Shown in pieces: positions 1 through 8,985 of a stretch of 64,000 bases of DNA. Each line of letters opens with the position of its first letter. Position 1 is the stretch's first letter. The translations under genes and the position numbers were made by a program. The stretch is from contig CAYZXK010000085.1 of the NCBI GenBank assembly GCA_964482395.1, positions 8,401-72,400 of the forward strand. The letters are read 5' to 3'. The notes beneath the pieces were generated by a model that made no database searches, was not told where the DNA came from, and saw only the letters and a program-made list of their open reading frames with translations. The DNA comes from CAYZXK01 sp964482395 (GTDB lineage: Bacteria > Planctomycetota > Phycisphaerae > UBA1845 > Fen-1342).

Positions 1-2
1 TC

Positions 3-308
3 GGGCCCAAGACCCTTGAGGAGTTCGGCGGGCTGATAGGCGCCGCCAAGACGATCGTCTGGAACGGGCCGTTGGGGGCCTTTGAAACCCGGCCGTTTGA
101 GACCGGAACCTTCGCCTTGGCCCGGATGATCGCCGACGCGACTGACCGGGGCGCGGTCTCGGTGATCGGTGGCGGGGACAGCGCCGCAGCGGTGGAGCAG
201 GCCGGCGTTGCCGACCGGGTTACGCATATCAGCACGGGCGGGGGCGCCTCGCTGGAGTTCCTGGAGGGTAAGCGTTTCGGGCCGATTGAGGTCCTGGATG
301 ACGCGTGA
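3..308 (+). CDS. pgk: Phosphoglycerate kinase, C-terminal part (5' end outside window)
   Basis: This is the last ~100 residues of phosphoglycerate kinase, the cytosolic glycolytic enzyme that transfers phosphate between 1,3-bisphosphoglycerate and ADP. The frame is open from the window edge. It carries the nucleotide-domain block [14 protein letters not shown], then [12 protein letters not shown], and ends with the family signature [16 protein letters not shown]. The N-terminal domain lies outside the window. The rpe start follows 9 nt after the stop, so the two are probably co-transcribed as a central-carbon pair. Nothing looks degenerate. Confidence 0.96.
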   Translation, partial: GPKTLEEFGGLIGAAKTIVWNGPLGAFETRPFETGTFALARMIADATDRGAVSVIGGGDSAAAVEQAGVADRVTHISTGGGASLEFLEGKRFGPIEVLDDA

Positions 309-317
309 CGAGCCCCC

Positions 318-1007
318 ATGAACGATGACGGTTTCATCCGCATCGCCCCTTCCGTGCTGGACGCGGATTTCGGACGCCTGGCCGAGCAGATAGCGGCGGT
401 AGAGGCGGCCGGGGCCGACCTGCTCCATCTGGATGTGATGGACGGGCATTTCGTGCCGAATCTATCGCTGGGCGTGCCGGTGGTGGCCAGCATCGCCCGA
501 CATACCCGGCTGTTTCTGGACACGCACCTGATGATCGTCGACCCGGGCAAGTATGCCCGGGCGTTCGTGGACGCTGGTGCCGGCAGCATCACCTTCCACA
601 TCGAGACCGCGCCCCGGCCGGCGGACCTCATCAGCCAAATTCGGAAGCTGGGCGTCAAGGTCGGGGTGTCGCTCAACCCCGGCACGCCGGTGGAGGACGT
701 GTTGGAGATCGTCGAGCAGGTGGACATCGTTCTGGTGATGAGCGTCTGGCCGGGATTTGGCGGCCAGCAGTTCATTGCCGACAGTCTGAAGAAGCTTGAG
801 CTGCTGGCCGGTCGAATGAGCGATGAGCAATGGCTGGAAGTTGACGGGGGCGTGACGGTTCAGACCGCCCCGCTGGCGGTGGCTGCCGGGGCCGACACGC
901 TGGTGGTCGGTTCGGCCATTTTCGGGTCGCCGGACCCGGCCGAGGCGGTCCGGCGGCTTCGCCGGGCGGCCCTCAGCGCTTGGAGCGGGACGGGGCCGCA
1001 GCCATGA
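318..1007 (+). CDS. rpe: Ribulose-phosphate 3-epimerase
   Basis: This 229-aa TIM-barrel enzyme interconverts D-ribulose 5-phosphate and D-xylulose 5-phosphate in the pentose phosphate pathway. The N-terminus has the APSVLDADFGRL block, followed by the metal-binding LHLDVMDGHFVPN motif with catalytic Asp and His. MSVWPGFGGQQF and the phosphate-gripping EVDGGV and VVGSAIF segments follow. Length matches the family. Its TGA stop overlaps the ATG of the next gene (ATGA), which indicates translational coupling. Confidence 0.96.
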   Translation: MNDDGFIRIAPSVLDADFGRLAEQIAAVEAAGADLLHLDVMDGHFVPNLSLGVPVVASIARHTRLFLDTHLMIVDPGKYARAFVDAGAGSITFHIETAPRPADLISQIRKLGVKVGVSLNPGTPVEDVLEIVEQVDIVLVMSVWPGFGGQQFIADSLKKLELLAGRMSDEQWLEVDGGVTVQTAPLAVAAGADTLVVGSAIFGSPDPAEAVRRLRRAALSAWSGTGPQP

Positions 1008-1588
1008 AAGTCGTGCTGATACCCTGTGGCAGCACCGAGTGGGACGAGGAGGGTCGGATCCTGGGGAGGGTAGAGCTGCCCTTGACGAGCGCTGGCCAGG
1101 AGCAGTGTCGGGCGTGGGCCCGGCAACTTGGCGAGCTGGGGCTGCGACGGATCTTCCACGGTCCGGACGAGTTGACCACTCAGACGGCGTCGTTGCTGGC
1201 TCGGATGCTGTCGATTCGGACCAAGCGGATAGATGACTTGGTGGAGGTAGATGTGGGGCTATGGACGGGTCTGACGGCCGAGCAGCTCAAGACTCGCTAC
1301 GCCAGCGCTCACCGCCAGTTGCGGGAAGCCCCGCTGAATGTAAGTCCGCCGGGCGGTGAGAGCCTGGCTGCCGCGGCCCGGCGGCTCAGTGACTGCTTAG
1401 GCAAACAGCTCAGGAAGAATAACAAGGGCGCGGTTGGCCTGGTAATGCGCCCCTTCAGCTTCGCTCTGGCTCGCTGCATCGTGGAAGGCCGGGGGCCGAC
1501 GGGGCTGTGGGAAGCCGCCTGGGACGACCGGGCCCCGGTGGTGATAGACTACCCGGCCGTCAACCGGAGGACCGATGCCCAACCCTGA
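1004..1588 (+). CDS. Histidine-phosphatase-fold protein lacking the catalytic RHG motif
   Basis: This 194-aa protein has the layout of phosphoglycerate-mutase-like (histidine phosphatase) proteins: an N-terminal strand, LPLTSAGQEQ, a TTQTASLLA segment matching the usual RAxQTA, and VDVGLWTGLT matching E...G.WEG. The catalytic RHG triplet is replaced by P7-C8-G9 in LIPCGSTEW. The second catalytic histidine motif (SHG) is replaced by MRPF near residue 150. The fold is therefore recognisable but ordinary phosphohistidine chemistry should be impossible. The ATG chosen here overlaps the rpe stop, and the 3' end overlaps accD by 14 nt. Function is unknown; a regulatory or binding role is plausible. 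Confidence 0.8.
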   Translation: MKVVLIPCGSTEWDEEGRILGRVELPLTSAGQEQCRAWARQLGELGLRRIFHGPDELTTQTASLLARMLSIRTKRIDDLVEVDVGLWTGLTAEQLKTRYASAHRQLREAPLNVSPPGGESLAAAARRLSDCLGKQLRKNNKGAVGLVMRPFSFALARCIVEGRGPTGLWEAAWDDRAPVVIDYPAVNRRTDAQP

Positions 1589-2399
1589 CAGCCCGCCCCG
1601 CCGCAATGTGGAGATCCCCGAGGGCCTGTGGATCCGCTGTGCCCAGTGCGGAGCAATGATCTACCGCCGAATCCTCGAGGAACATCTGCACGTGTGCCCG
1701 GAATGCAACTACCATTACCGCATCGACGCCCGGACCCGGATCAATCAGCTCAACGATCCCGGGACCTTCGAGGAGTTCCTGCCGGACCTGGAGTCGACCG
1801 ATCCGCTGGAATTCAAGGACCGCGTCAGCTATCGCGAGCGGCTGGCCAAGACCAAGGCCGAGACCGGGGAAACCGAGGCCATCGTGGTCGGCAAGGGCTT
1901 TGTGAAGGGCCGGCCGCTGATCATGGGCGTGATGAACCCCAACTTCATCATGGGCTCGATGGGGGCGGTGGTCGGGGAGAAGGTCTGCGCCGCGGCCGAG
2001 CGGGCGATGAATGAGGGATTGCCCCTGCTGATGGTGACTTGCAGCGGGGGGGCCCGCATGATGGAAGGCATGGTGGCCCTGACCCAGATGGCCAAGACCG
2101 CCGCCGCCATCGGCAAGTTCGACGAGGCCGGAGGCCTGTACATCGTGGTGATGACCGATCCGACCACGGCCGGGGTGGCGGCCAGCTTCGCATTCCTGGG
2201 GGATGTCACCCTGGCCGAGCCCGGCGCTCTGATCGGCTTTGCCGGCCCGCGGGTCATCGCCAACACCATCAAGGCCACCCTGCCCGAGGGCTTTCAGAAG
2301 GCCGAGTTCATGCTGGAGCACGGGTTCGTCGACCGGATCGTGCACCGTCGCGACCTGCGAAGCGAGATCGCACGGATCATCGACTACTGCAACAGGTAG
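1575..2399 (+). CDS. accD: Acetyl-CoA carboxylase carboxyltransferase subunit beta
   Basis: AccD (274 aa) is the zinc-containing beta subunit of the carboxyltransferase that moves the carboxyl group from biotin-BCCP to acetyl-CoA, the committing step of fatty acid synthesis. The N-terminal zinc ribbon is intact (C22-x2-C25-x15-C41-x2-C44). The crotonase-like core follows, with GSMGAVVGEK, the oxyanion-hole region CSGGARMMEG, and TTAGVAASFA with GFAGPRVI. Length agrees with the family. It overlaps the preceding phosphatase-like gene by 14 nt. The alpha subunit gene is not in this window. Confidence 0.96.
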   Translation: MPNPDSPPRRNVEIPEGLWIRCAQCGAMIYRRILEEHLHVCPECNYHYRIDARTRINQLNDPGTFEEFLPDLESTDPLEFKDRVSYRERLAKTKAETGETEAIVVGKGFVKGRPLIMGVMNPNFIMGSMGAVVGEKVCAAAERAMNEGLPLLMVTCSGGARMMEGMVALTQMAKTAAAIGKFDEAGGLYIVVMTDPTTAGVAASFAFLGDVTLAEPGALIGFAGPRVIANTIKATLPEGFQKAEFMLEHGFVDRIVHRRDLRSEIARIIDYCNR

Positions 2400-2408
2400 G
2401 AACCGCCT

Positions 2409-2780
2409 GTGCTGCATGCTTTCTGGGATTGGCTGATCAGCGAGCTCCAGCGCCCCCTGGTCATCTTCGGCTTTGCCGCCCAGTTCATCTTCTTCTTACG
2501 ATTCGTCGTGCAGTGGTTCGAGTCCGAACGACGCGGCCGGAGCCATGTTCCGCTGGCCTTCTGGTATCTGAGCCTGGTCGGGGGGCTGATGCTGTTTGTG
2601 TACGCCCTGCTGGAGAAGAACCTGGTTTTCACCACCGCTCAGGCGCTGGGCGTGTTGATCTATGCCCGGAATCTCATGCTGATCTACCAGCGCAGCAACC
2701 GGCTCCGTGTCCGGCGCCGAGCCCGGACACCCCACCCCGTTCCCCAGCCTGGGGGCCTGGAGCATGGGCCCTCCGCCTGA
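2409..2780 (+). CDS. LpxB N-terminal-domain (LAB_N) small membrane protein
   Basis: This 123-aa membrane protein has three predicted hydrophobic helices and the LAB_N pattern: FAAQFIFFLRFVVQW, then SHVPLAFWYLSLVGG, and a third helix ending IYARNLMLIYQ. The domain is known as the N-terminal extension of some lipid-A-disaccharide synthases and also as a free-standing protein of uncertain role near glycolipid genes. It starts at GTG with AGGA overlapping the accD stop, so it is probably co-transcribed. The last ~25 residues are Pro/Arg-rich and look disordered. No catalytic residues are evident. Confidence 0.85.
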   Translation: MLHAFWDWLISELQRPLVIFGFAAQFIFFLRFVVQWFESERRGRSHVPLAFWYLSLVGGLMLFVYALLEKNLVFTTAQALGVLIYARNLMLIYQRSNRLRVRRRARTPHPVPQPGGLEHGPSA

Positions 2781-2873
2781 TGCCGCCTGGGCCACCAAGT
2801 GATTGTCCGCCGACCGCAAGAGAGTAAACTCCGCACCGGGTCGGGAGCGAACACAGTCAAAGGAGCGTAGGCC

Positions 2874-3896
2874 GTGATCCGTTGGTCAAGCAACGCTGGC
2901 GGGCGGCAGTGGGCGGCGGTCGCCTTTCTTCTGTTATTGGTTGGCCTGGCCGGGGGCTGCGAGCGCCGGGGGCCCGAGTCCACCACCATCAAGATCGGCT
3001 TTCTCGTCAAGCAGCCCGAGGAGCCCTGGTTCCAGAACGAGTGGAAGTTCGCCCAGCAGGCCGCTGACCAGTACGGGTTCAAGCTGATCAAGATCGGGGC
3101 CGTGGATGGGGAGAAGGTCCTGGCGGCGATCGACAACCTGGCCGCCCAGGGTGCCCAGGGGTTTGTGATCTGCACGCCGGATGTGAGACTGGGGCCGGCC
3201 ATCGTCGCCCGGGCGGCCGCCCACAACCTCAAGCTGCTGAGCGTGGACGACCAGTTTGTGGGGCCGGATGGCGAATTCATGACCCAGGTGCATCACCTGG
3301 GCATTTCCGCCCGCTCGATCGGTCAGGAGGTGGGTCGGGCACTGCTGGCGGAGATGCGGCGGCGGGGTTGGAATGCGGACGAAGTGGCGGCATGCGTGAT
3401 TACCTTCGAGGAGCTGGACACCGCCAGGCAGCGGACCGATGGGGCGATCGAAGCCCTGATCGCCGGCGGTTTCCCTAAAGATCGGATCTTCAAGGCCCCG
3501 CAGAAAACCACCGACGTGCCCGGCGCTTTCGATGCCGCCAATATCGTGCTTACACAGCATTCGGGGGTGAAGCGCTGGCTAACCTGCGGCATGAACGATA
3601 ACGCGGTGCTGGGCGCGGTTCGGGCCATGGAAGGCCGGGGCTTCAATGCCGACACGGTGATCGGCATCGGGATCAACGGCACCGACTGCATTGATGAGTT
3701 CCGCAAGCCGGAGCCCACCGGGTTTTTCGCTTCGGTCCTGCTGACCCCGCGCCGCCACGGCTATGAGACCGCGGAAATGATGTATAAATGGATCCGGGAC
3801 GGAGTCGAGCCGCCCAAGCTGACCTATACCAGCGGAATACTCATCACTCGCGACACATTCGAGCAGGTCCTCAAAGAGCAGGGCCTGCTCAACTGA
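2874..3896 (+). CDS. araF: L-arabinose ABC transporter substrate-binding lipoprotein AraF
   Basis: AraF binds L-arabinose outside the membrane and delivers it to AraG/AraH. The 340-aa protein begins with a lipoprotein signal peptide ending GLAGG-C29, unlike enterobacterial AraF, which is a soluble periplasmic protein. The mature part is strikingly like E. coli AraF: GFLVKQPEEPWFQ, GFVICTPD, VDDQFV, ELDTARQRT, PGAFDAAN, GMNDNAVLG and IGIGING are all present. It starts at GTG behind a strong AAAGGAG. It is first of an araFGH operon (100 nt to araG). Confidence 0.95.
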   Translation: MIRWSSNAGGRQWAAVAFLLLLVGLAGGCERRGPESTTIKIGFLVKQPEEPWFQNEWKFAQQAADQYGFKLIKIGAVDGEKVLAAIDNLAAQGAQGFVICTPDVRLGPAIVARAAAHNLKLLSVDDQFVGPDGEFMTQVHHLGISARSIGQEVGRALLAEMRRRGWNADEVAACVITFEELDTARQRTDGAIEALIAGGFPKDRIFKAPQKTTDVPGAFDAANIVLTQHSGVKRWLTCGMNDNAVLGAVRAMEGRGFNADTVIGIGINGTDCIDEFRKPEPTGFFASVLLTPRRHGYETAEMMYKWIRDGVEPPKLTYTSGILITRDTFEQVLKEQGLLN

Positions 3897-3995
3897 CGCG
3901 GCGCGGCATGCACGCATCCGGCAGCGGCCGGCCCCGGGGTCGGCGCTAGAAGGCCGGGATGAGTCCCATGGCCGACAGGGGCCCCGCCCGTTACG

Positions 3996-5525
3996 GTGCA
4001 CCCGGTGACCACCCCGTACCTCCAGTTCGACCGCCTGACCAAAACCTTTCCCGGAGTGCGGGCCTTGGACCGGGTCACTTTCGGGGTGGCGGCCGGCCGG
4101 GTGCATGCCCTGATCGGCGAGAACGGGGCCGGCAAGAGCACCCTGCTGAAGATCCTCAGCGGAGTGTACCGCCCGGACGAGGGGCGAATCCTCCTTGATG
4201 GTCGGCCGCGGGCGTTTCGCTCGACCACCGACGCCCTCGCCGCCGGCATCGTGGTGATCCACCAGGAGCTGCACCTAGTCGGGCAGCTCAGCGTGGCCGA
4301 GAACCTGTTTCTGGGTCATTTGCCGGGCCGGTGGGGGTGGGTCGATTGGCGGCGGCTGCTGGCGGCTGCCCGCCGATACCTGAGCGAGTTGGGGGAAGAC
4401 ATCGATCCGCAGGCCGCGGTGCGGAACCTGTCCATCAGCCAGCGGCAGATGATCGAGATCGCCAAGGCCCTGACACGCGACGCCAGAGTCATCGCCTTCG
4501 ACGAGCCGACCAGCAGCCTGAGCAGTCGAGAGATCGACCGGTTGTTCCAGATCATTCGTGGCTTGCGGGACCAGAACCGCGCGATTCTCTACGTGAGCCA
4601 CCGGCTGAGCGAGGTCTTCGAGCTGTGCGACGCGGCCACCGTGCTGCGCGATGGCCGGTGCGTGGAGACTTTCCAGACTCTGGCCGGTCTGAGCCAGGAC
4701 CTGCTGGTCGAGCGCATGGTTGGCCGGCCCATCAGCGACCTGTACCGCTACAGCCCGCGACCGCACGGGCCGGCCGCGCTTCAAGTCGAGGGTCTGCTGG
4801 GCCCGGGCCTGCGGGCCCCGGCCAACCTGAGCGTCGCCCAGGGCGAAATCGTCGGCCTGTTCGGCCTGGTCGGCGCCGGCCGCAGTGAGTTGCTTCGGCT
4901 GATTTATGGAGCCGTGCGGCCCACCTGCGGCCAAGTGAGTATCTGCGGCCGGGCTGCCGGCATCCGGGGTCCGCAAGAGGCGATCCGCCGGGGAGTCATG
5001 TTCTGCCCGGAGGACCGAAAAAGGGACGGCGTGATCCCCATCCGCTCCGTGCAGGAGAACATCAACCTCAGCAGCCGACGTCGCTTCTGCCCGCTGGGGC
5101 TCCTGATCCATCCGGGGCGTGAACGTCAAAACGCCCTTCGGCAGGTGCAGCGCCTGGCGATCAAGACCCCCTGGCTGGGTCAGCTCGTCATGAACCTCTC
5201 GGGCGGCAACCAGCAGAAGGTGGTGCTGGCGCGGTGGCTGAGCGAAGATTTGCGGGTGATATTGCTGGATGAACCGACCCGCGGGATCGACGTGGGGGCC
5301 AAGGCGGAAATCTACACGATTATTCATGCCCTGGCCCGTCGCGGGGTGGGCGTGCTGCTGGCTTCCAGCGAGTTGCCGGAGGTGCTGGAAATCTGCGATC
5401 GGATCCTGGTCATGCGCCAGGGCCGGATTGTCGCCGAGCTTTCCCGCGCAAAAGCCACGCCGCAGGAAGTGCTGAAACTGGCCCTGCCGGTGGCCGAGCC
5501 GGCAGCGGCCCGAGAACCGTTATGA
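3996..5525 (+). CDS. araG: L-arabinose ABC transporter ATP-binding protein AraG
   Basis: AraG (509 aa) is the tandem-nucleotide-binding-domain ATPase that energises arabinose import. NBD1 has Walker A GENGAGKS (residues 41-48), HQELHLV as Q-loop, a divergent signature LSISQRQ and Walker B IAFDEPTSSLS. NBD2 has the degenerate Walker A GLVGAGRSE typical of sugar importers, the full signature NLSGGNQQK and LLDEPTRGIDVGAK. Its HELHLV, CPEDRK and PTRGIDVGAK blocks match E. coli AraG closely. A second in-frame GTG at 4005 would give a start (MTTPYLQF) resembling the enterobacterial N-terminus. Ribosome-binding signal is weak for either. Confidence 0.94.
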   Translation: MHPVTTPYLQFDRLTKTFPGVRALDRVTFGVAAGRVHALIGENGAGKSTLLKILSGVYRPDEGRILLDGRPRAFRSTTDALAAGIVVIHQELHLVGQLSVAENLFLGHLPGRWGWVDWRRLLAAARRYLSELGEDIDPQAAVRNLSISQRQMIEIAKALTRDARVIAFDEPTSSLSSREIDRLFQIIRGLRDQNRAILYVSHRLSEVFELCDAATVLRDGRCVETFQTLAGLSQDLLVERMVGRPISDLYRYSPRPHGPAALQVEGLLGPGLRAPANLSVAQGEIVGLFGLVGAGRSELLRLIYGAVRPTCGQVSICGRAAGIRGPQEAIRRGVMFCPEDRKRDGVIPIRSVQENINLSSRRRFCPLGLLIHPGRERQNALRQVQRLAIKTPWLGQLVMNLSGGNQQKVVLARWLSEDLRVILLDEPTRGIDVGAKAEIYTIIHALARRGVGVLLASSELPEVLEICDRILVMRQGRIVAELSRAKATPQEVLKLALPVAEPAAAREPL

Positions 5526-5551
5526 GCCGGCCCTGAAAGGACCCACTTGCC

Positions 5552-6541
5552 ATGCCACGGTTCTTCAGCCCCCGACCGACCGTCCGCACCAGGCGGCTTC
5601 TGACCGCCCGGCTCGGAAGCCTCTGGCAAGGCTCGGGCATGCTGGTGGTTTTCGCGATCATATTTCTGACGGCCTCGCTCGGCGTGCCCCACTTCTTCAG
5701 TTGGGTCAACATGACCGGGCTGATGCTGTCGGTGGCCACCATCGGCACCATCGCCTGCACCATGCTCTTTTGCCTGGCCTCCGGCGACTTCGACCTGTCG
5801 GTGGGATCGGTGGTGGCGATGAGCGGCGTGCTGGCCGCGGTGGTGGTCAACTTCACCGGGTCGGTCGGGTTGGGAATTGCCGCGGGGATCCTGGCCGGCG
5901 GGCTGGTCGGCTTGGTCAACGGCCTGGCCATTGCCGCCGTAGGGATCAACGCCCTGATCACGACCCTGGCCACCATGCAGATCGTCCGCGGCATGTCTTA
6001 CATCATCTCGGACGGAAAGGCGGTTGGTGTGCGTGAACCGGCTTTTTTCAGCCTGGGGATCTCCAGCTTTCTGGGCCTGCCCACGCCGGTGTGGATCATG
6101 ATCGGTTGCTTCGTCATTTTCGGCCTGCTGCTCAATCAGACCACCTTCGGGCGGAACACGCTGGCCATCGGCGGGAATCGGGAAGCCGCCCGGCTGGCCG
6201 GGGTCGCGGTGAGGGGCACCAAGATTGCCATCTTCACGCTTCAGGGCCTGGTGGCGGGCTTTGCCGGCGTGATCCTGGCCTCCCGCATGACCAGTGGTCA
6301 GCCCGCGACCGCCCAGGGCCTGGAGCTTCAGGTGATCTCGGCCTGCGTGCTGGGCGGGGTGTCGCTCACGGGCGGCGTCGGGACCATCACGGGCGTGATT
6401 GTCGGCGTCCTGATTATGGGCACTATCCAGAACGCCATGAATCTGCTGAATATCCCCCCCTTTTACCAGTACGTAGCCAGCGGCGTGATTCTGCTGGCTG
6501 CCGTCATGGTCGACCGCCTCCGGCAAAGGACCATCGCCTGA
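5552..6541 (+). CDS. araH: L-arabinose ABC transporter permease AraH
   Basis: AraH (329 aa) is the inner-membrane permease forming the arabinose channel, a BPD_transp_2 protein with about ten hydrophobic segments. Long blocks are shared with E. coli AraH: MLFCLASGDFDLSV, INALITTLATMQIVRG, YIISDGKAVG, FGRNTLAIGGN, ILASRMTSGQP and ISACVLGGVSL. ATG at 5552 lies behind AAAGGA. It is the last gene of araFGH; the stop is followed by a 210-nt gap with a dyad. No araA/B/D or AraC-type regulator is visible nearby, so regulation and catabolism must be encoded elsewhere. Confidence 0.95.
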   Translation: MPRFFSPRPTVRTRRLLTARLGSLWQGSGMLVVFAIIFLTASLGVPHFFSWVNMTGLMLSVATIGTIACTMLFCLASGDFDLSVGSVVAMSGVLAAVVVNFTGSVGLGIAAGILAGGLVGLVNGLAIAAVGINALITTLATMQIVRGMSYIISDGKAVGVREPAFFSLGISSFLGLPTPVWIMIGCFVIFGLLLNQTTFGRNTLAIGGNREAARLAGVAVRGTKIAIFTLQGLVAGFAGVILASRMTSGQPATAQGLELQVISACVLGGVSLTGGVGTITGVIVGVLIMGTIQNAMNLLNIPPFYQYVASGVILLAAVMVDRLRQRTIA

Positions 6542-6600
6542 TTGGCCGGCGGGGCGTTGAGATTATCGACCGTACCGCGGCCCCGGGGGGCCCGACTACC

Positions 6601-6635
6601 CGGAAAACAGGCTGTCACCTGCCGGCCTGTTTCCG
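6601..6635. terminator. Inverted repeat after araH (possible terminator)
   Basis: CGGAAAACAGGC is mirrored by GCCTGTTTCCG with one bulged base and a GC-rich loop of about 12 nt. It lies ~60 nt past the araH stop. The second arm runs directly into TACAAT (6638-6643), which could be a -10 element for the downstream deiminase gene. Whether this is a terminator, an operator or both cannot be decided from sequence. Confidence 0.4.
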
Positions 6636-6752
6636 CTACAATACGAGCGTATTCGGCTGGCGGGATGCGACCCGCCAACCGCACGGCTTTGACCCGCCCA
6701 GGAGTGCCGGCCGAGGTGCTGCCGGCCGAGCGATGGAAAAGGAGCCATCCCA

Positions 6753-8912
6753 ATGAAGCCCGTGGCTGTGATGTTATCGATCTTGGTCCTCGTCAGTTGG
6801 TGCCCGGCTCAGACCGCGGCGGCCCCAGACCAGAGCCCGCGTCCGGAAATCGTGGAGGACTACTCCAATCCGCTGCCGGCCTACCTGACGCCCGAGGAGC
6901 GCTTACTGCCTGCCCCCCAGGTTCCACCCGGCTGGCGCAGCCCCCCCACCGGCACGGTCTACTGCCCGCCGGAGTACGTGGCTTGTGACGGCCTGTTCAT
7001 CGCTTGGGAAGGCTACACCAGCATCCTGACCGAGCTGGCCGTCAAAATCACCATTAACGACCCGAACGTGACGGTCTACGTCGTGGTCGACAACACCAGC
7101 GAGCAAACCACCGTTTACAACACGCTCAGCGCCGCCGGCGCGCGCATGGACCAGATCGCATTCATCGTCCGCGTCACCGACACGGTCTGGATTCGCGACT
7201 ACGGCCCGCGGTTCATCTTCGAGGATGGCAACCTGGCCATCATCGACCACACCTACAACCGGCCGCGGCCCAACGACGACGCATTCAACGATTACTTGGC
7301 CAGTCTGTGGGGCATCGCCCAGTACGACATCCCGCTGGTGCACGGCGGCGGGAACTTCCACCTGTTCGATAACGGCGACGCCTTCATGACCACCCTGATC
7401 CTCAACGAGAACCCCGGACTCACCGAACAGGATGTCAAAGACCTCTACCAGCAATATCAGAACCTGAACCTCACCATCTACCCGGCCTTCCCTAGCAGTT
7501 TCGACTCCACTCAGCACATCGACATGTGGATGCTGCCGCTGGGAGACTACAAGGTCATTATCGGGCAGTACTCGCCCAGCGCCGGGCAGCCCTACACGAT
7601 TACTGAAGCCGCGGTGGCCGATCTCACCGCCCGGGGCTACACCGTCTACCGGACGCCCGGATGGCGCACCAGCGGCGTCCACTACACCTACACCAACGCC
7701 GTGATCCTTAACAACCAATGCTTCATCTCCAAGTTCGGCGGGTCGTATACCTCGCAGGATGCTCAAGCCCTGGCCGTCTACCAGTCGGCCCTCCCGGGCT
7801 ACACCATCCATCAGATCGACTGCTCGGGCATCATCAGTGCGGCGGGTGCCCTGCATTGCATCGTGATGCACAAGCCGGCCGCCGCCCCCGACCCCATTCC
7901 GCATGTCACCGTGCAGTCGCCCAACGGCGGCGAGCTGTGGATCGCCGGGCAAATGCACAACATCACCTGGACCGCGACCGATGACGTTGGCGTGACCAGC
8001 GTGGACATCTATCTGTCCACCGACGGCGGCGCCAGCTTCCCGCACACGGTCGCCACCGGCCTGGCCAACACCGGAACCTACGGCTGGCCCGTGCCGGTGC
8101 TCAACTCCAACCAATGCCGGATCAAAGTTGTGGCTCACGACGGCGACGGGAATGCCGGCGAAGACGTCTCCGACGCCAATTTCACCATTTCGCTCTACGG
8201 CCCCCAGGTCATCTACAGCTTCCCGCTGGATGGCGATCCCGGCTGGACTGTACAGGGACAGTGGGCCTTCGGGCATCCGACCGGCCAGGGCGGCACTCAG
8301 CACGGCTACCCCGATCCCAGCAACGGAGCCACCGGCGTCAACGTCTATGGCGTCAACCTAAACGGCGATTACTCGACCACTCCCGGCGGCCCATACTACC
8401 TGACGACCGGCCCGATTGATCTGCGGAACGCCACCCACACCAAGCTGAACTTCAAACGCTGGCTCAACAGCGACTATAAACCATATGTGACCAACACGAT
8501 CCAGGTTTCCAACAACGGCAGCAACTGGACGCAGGTCTGGACCAACGGCAGCACGGTCATCACCGAGAACGCCTGGTCGACCCAGGAATACGACATCTCG
8601 GCTGTCGCCGACGGCCAACCGACCATCTACATCCGCTGGAGCTATCAGGTCGCAAACGGAGCCTACGCCTACTCCGGCTGGAATATCGATGACATACAGA
8701 TCATCGGCATCCCGCAGGTGCTTCGCGGCGATGTGAACTGCGACGGCACGGTCGGCTTCGGCGACATCAACGCGTTCGTCCTGCTGATGACCAATCCGTC
8801 GGCCTGGCAGGACCAGTACCCGGGCTGCCCGCTGGCCAACGGGGACATCAATGAGGACGGCTCGGTCGGCTTTGCGGATATCAACCCGTTCGTGGCCCTG
8901 TTGACCTCTTGA
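6753..8912 (+). CDS. Secreted agmatine/peptidylarginine deiminase-family protein with dockerin-like C-terminus
   Basis: This 719-aa secreted multidomain protein has a signal peptide at residues 1-22. Residues ~60-375 form a PAD_porph/agmatine-deiminase domain with all expected catalytic blocks: VWIRDYGP (~145-152), HGGGNF (197-202), HIDMW (255-259) and ALHC (C369). It should therefore hydrolyse a guanidino group to a ureido group. Residues ~385-470 resemble an Ig-like domain, and ~480-640 a jelly-roll of the MAM/immune-inhibitor-A type. The tail has two EF-hand-like repeats (DVNCDGTVGFGDINAF and DINEDGSVGFADINPF) like type I dockerin. Start is ATG behind AAAAGGAG. Extracellular location is inferred; the substrate is unknown. 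Confidence 0.88.
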   Translation: MKPVAVMLSILVLVSWCPAQTAAAPDQSPRPEIVEDYSNPLPAYLTPEERLLPAPQVPPGWRSPPTGTVYCPPEYVACDGLFIAWEGYTSILTELAVKITINDPNVTVYVVVDNTSEQTTVYNTLSAAGARMDQIAFIVRVTDTVWIRDYGPRFIFEDGNLAIIDHTYNRPRPNDDAFNDYLASLWGIAQYDIPLVHGGGNFHLFDNGDAFMTTLILNENPGLTEQDVKDLYQQYQNLNLTIYPAFPSSFDSTQHIDMWMLPLGDYKVIIGQYSPSAGQPYTITEAAVADLTARGYTVYRTPGWRTSGVHYTYTNAVILNNQCFISKFGGSYTSQDAQALAVYQSALPGYTIHQIDCSGIISAAGALHCIVMHKPAAAPDPIPHVTVQSPNGGELWIAGQMHNITWTATDDVGVTSVDIYLSTDGGASFPHTVATGLANTGTYGWPVPVLNSNQCRIKVVAHDGDGNAGEDVSDANFTISLYGPQVIYSFPLDGDPGWTVQGQWAFGHPTGQGGTQHGYPDPSNGATGVNVYGVNLNGDYSTTPGGPYYLTTGPIDLRNATHTKLNFKRWLNSDYKPYVTNTIQVSNNGSNWTQVWTNGSTVITENAWSTQEYDISAVADGQPTIYIRWSYQVANGAYAYSGWNIDDIQIIGIPQVLRGDVNCDGTVGFGDINAFVLLMTNPSAWQDQYPGCPLANGDINEDGSVGFADINPFVALLTS

Positions 8913-8944
8913 CGGCGGCCGGCCGGGCCCCTGGCCCAGCGGCA

Positions 8945-8950
8945 TATAAT
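8945..8950 (+). promoter_or_regulatory. TATAAT -10 element
   Basis: A consensus TATAAT sits 35 nt before the GTG start of the next secreted-protein gene, in the 73-nt gap between the two dockerin-tailed genes. No convincing -35 hexamer is seen at the right spacing. The element would give the second gene its own transcript. Confidence 0.4.
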
Positions 8951-8985
8951 GGATTCAGACGGCGATCCAGGCCGGGAGTTGTATT

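Noticed and set aside
5324..6526. 400-codon frame antisense to araH
   Set aside because: Composition is His/Gln/Gly/Asp-rich with no hydrophobic core, as expected for the complement of a membrane protein gene.
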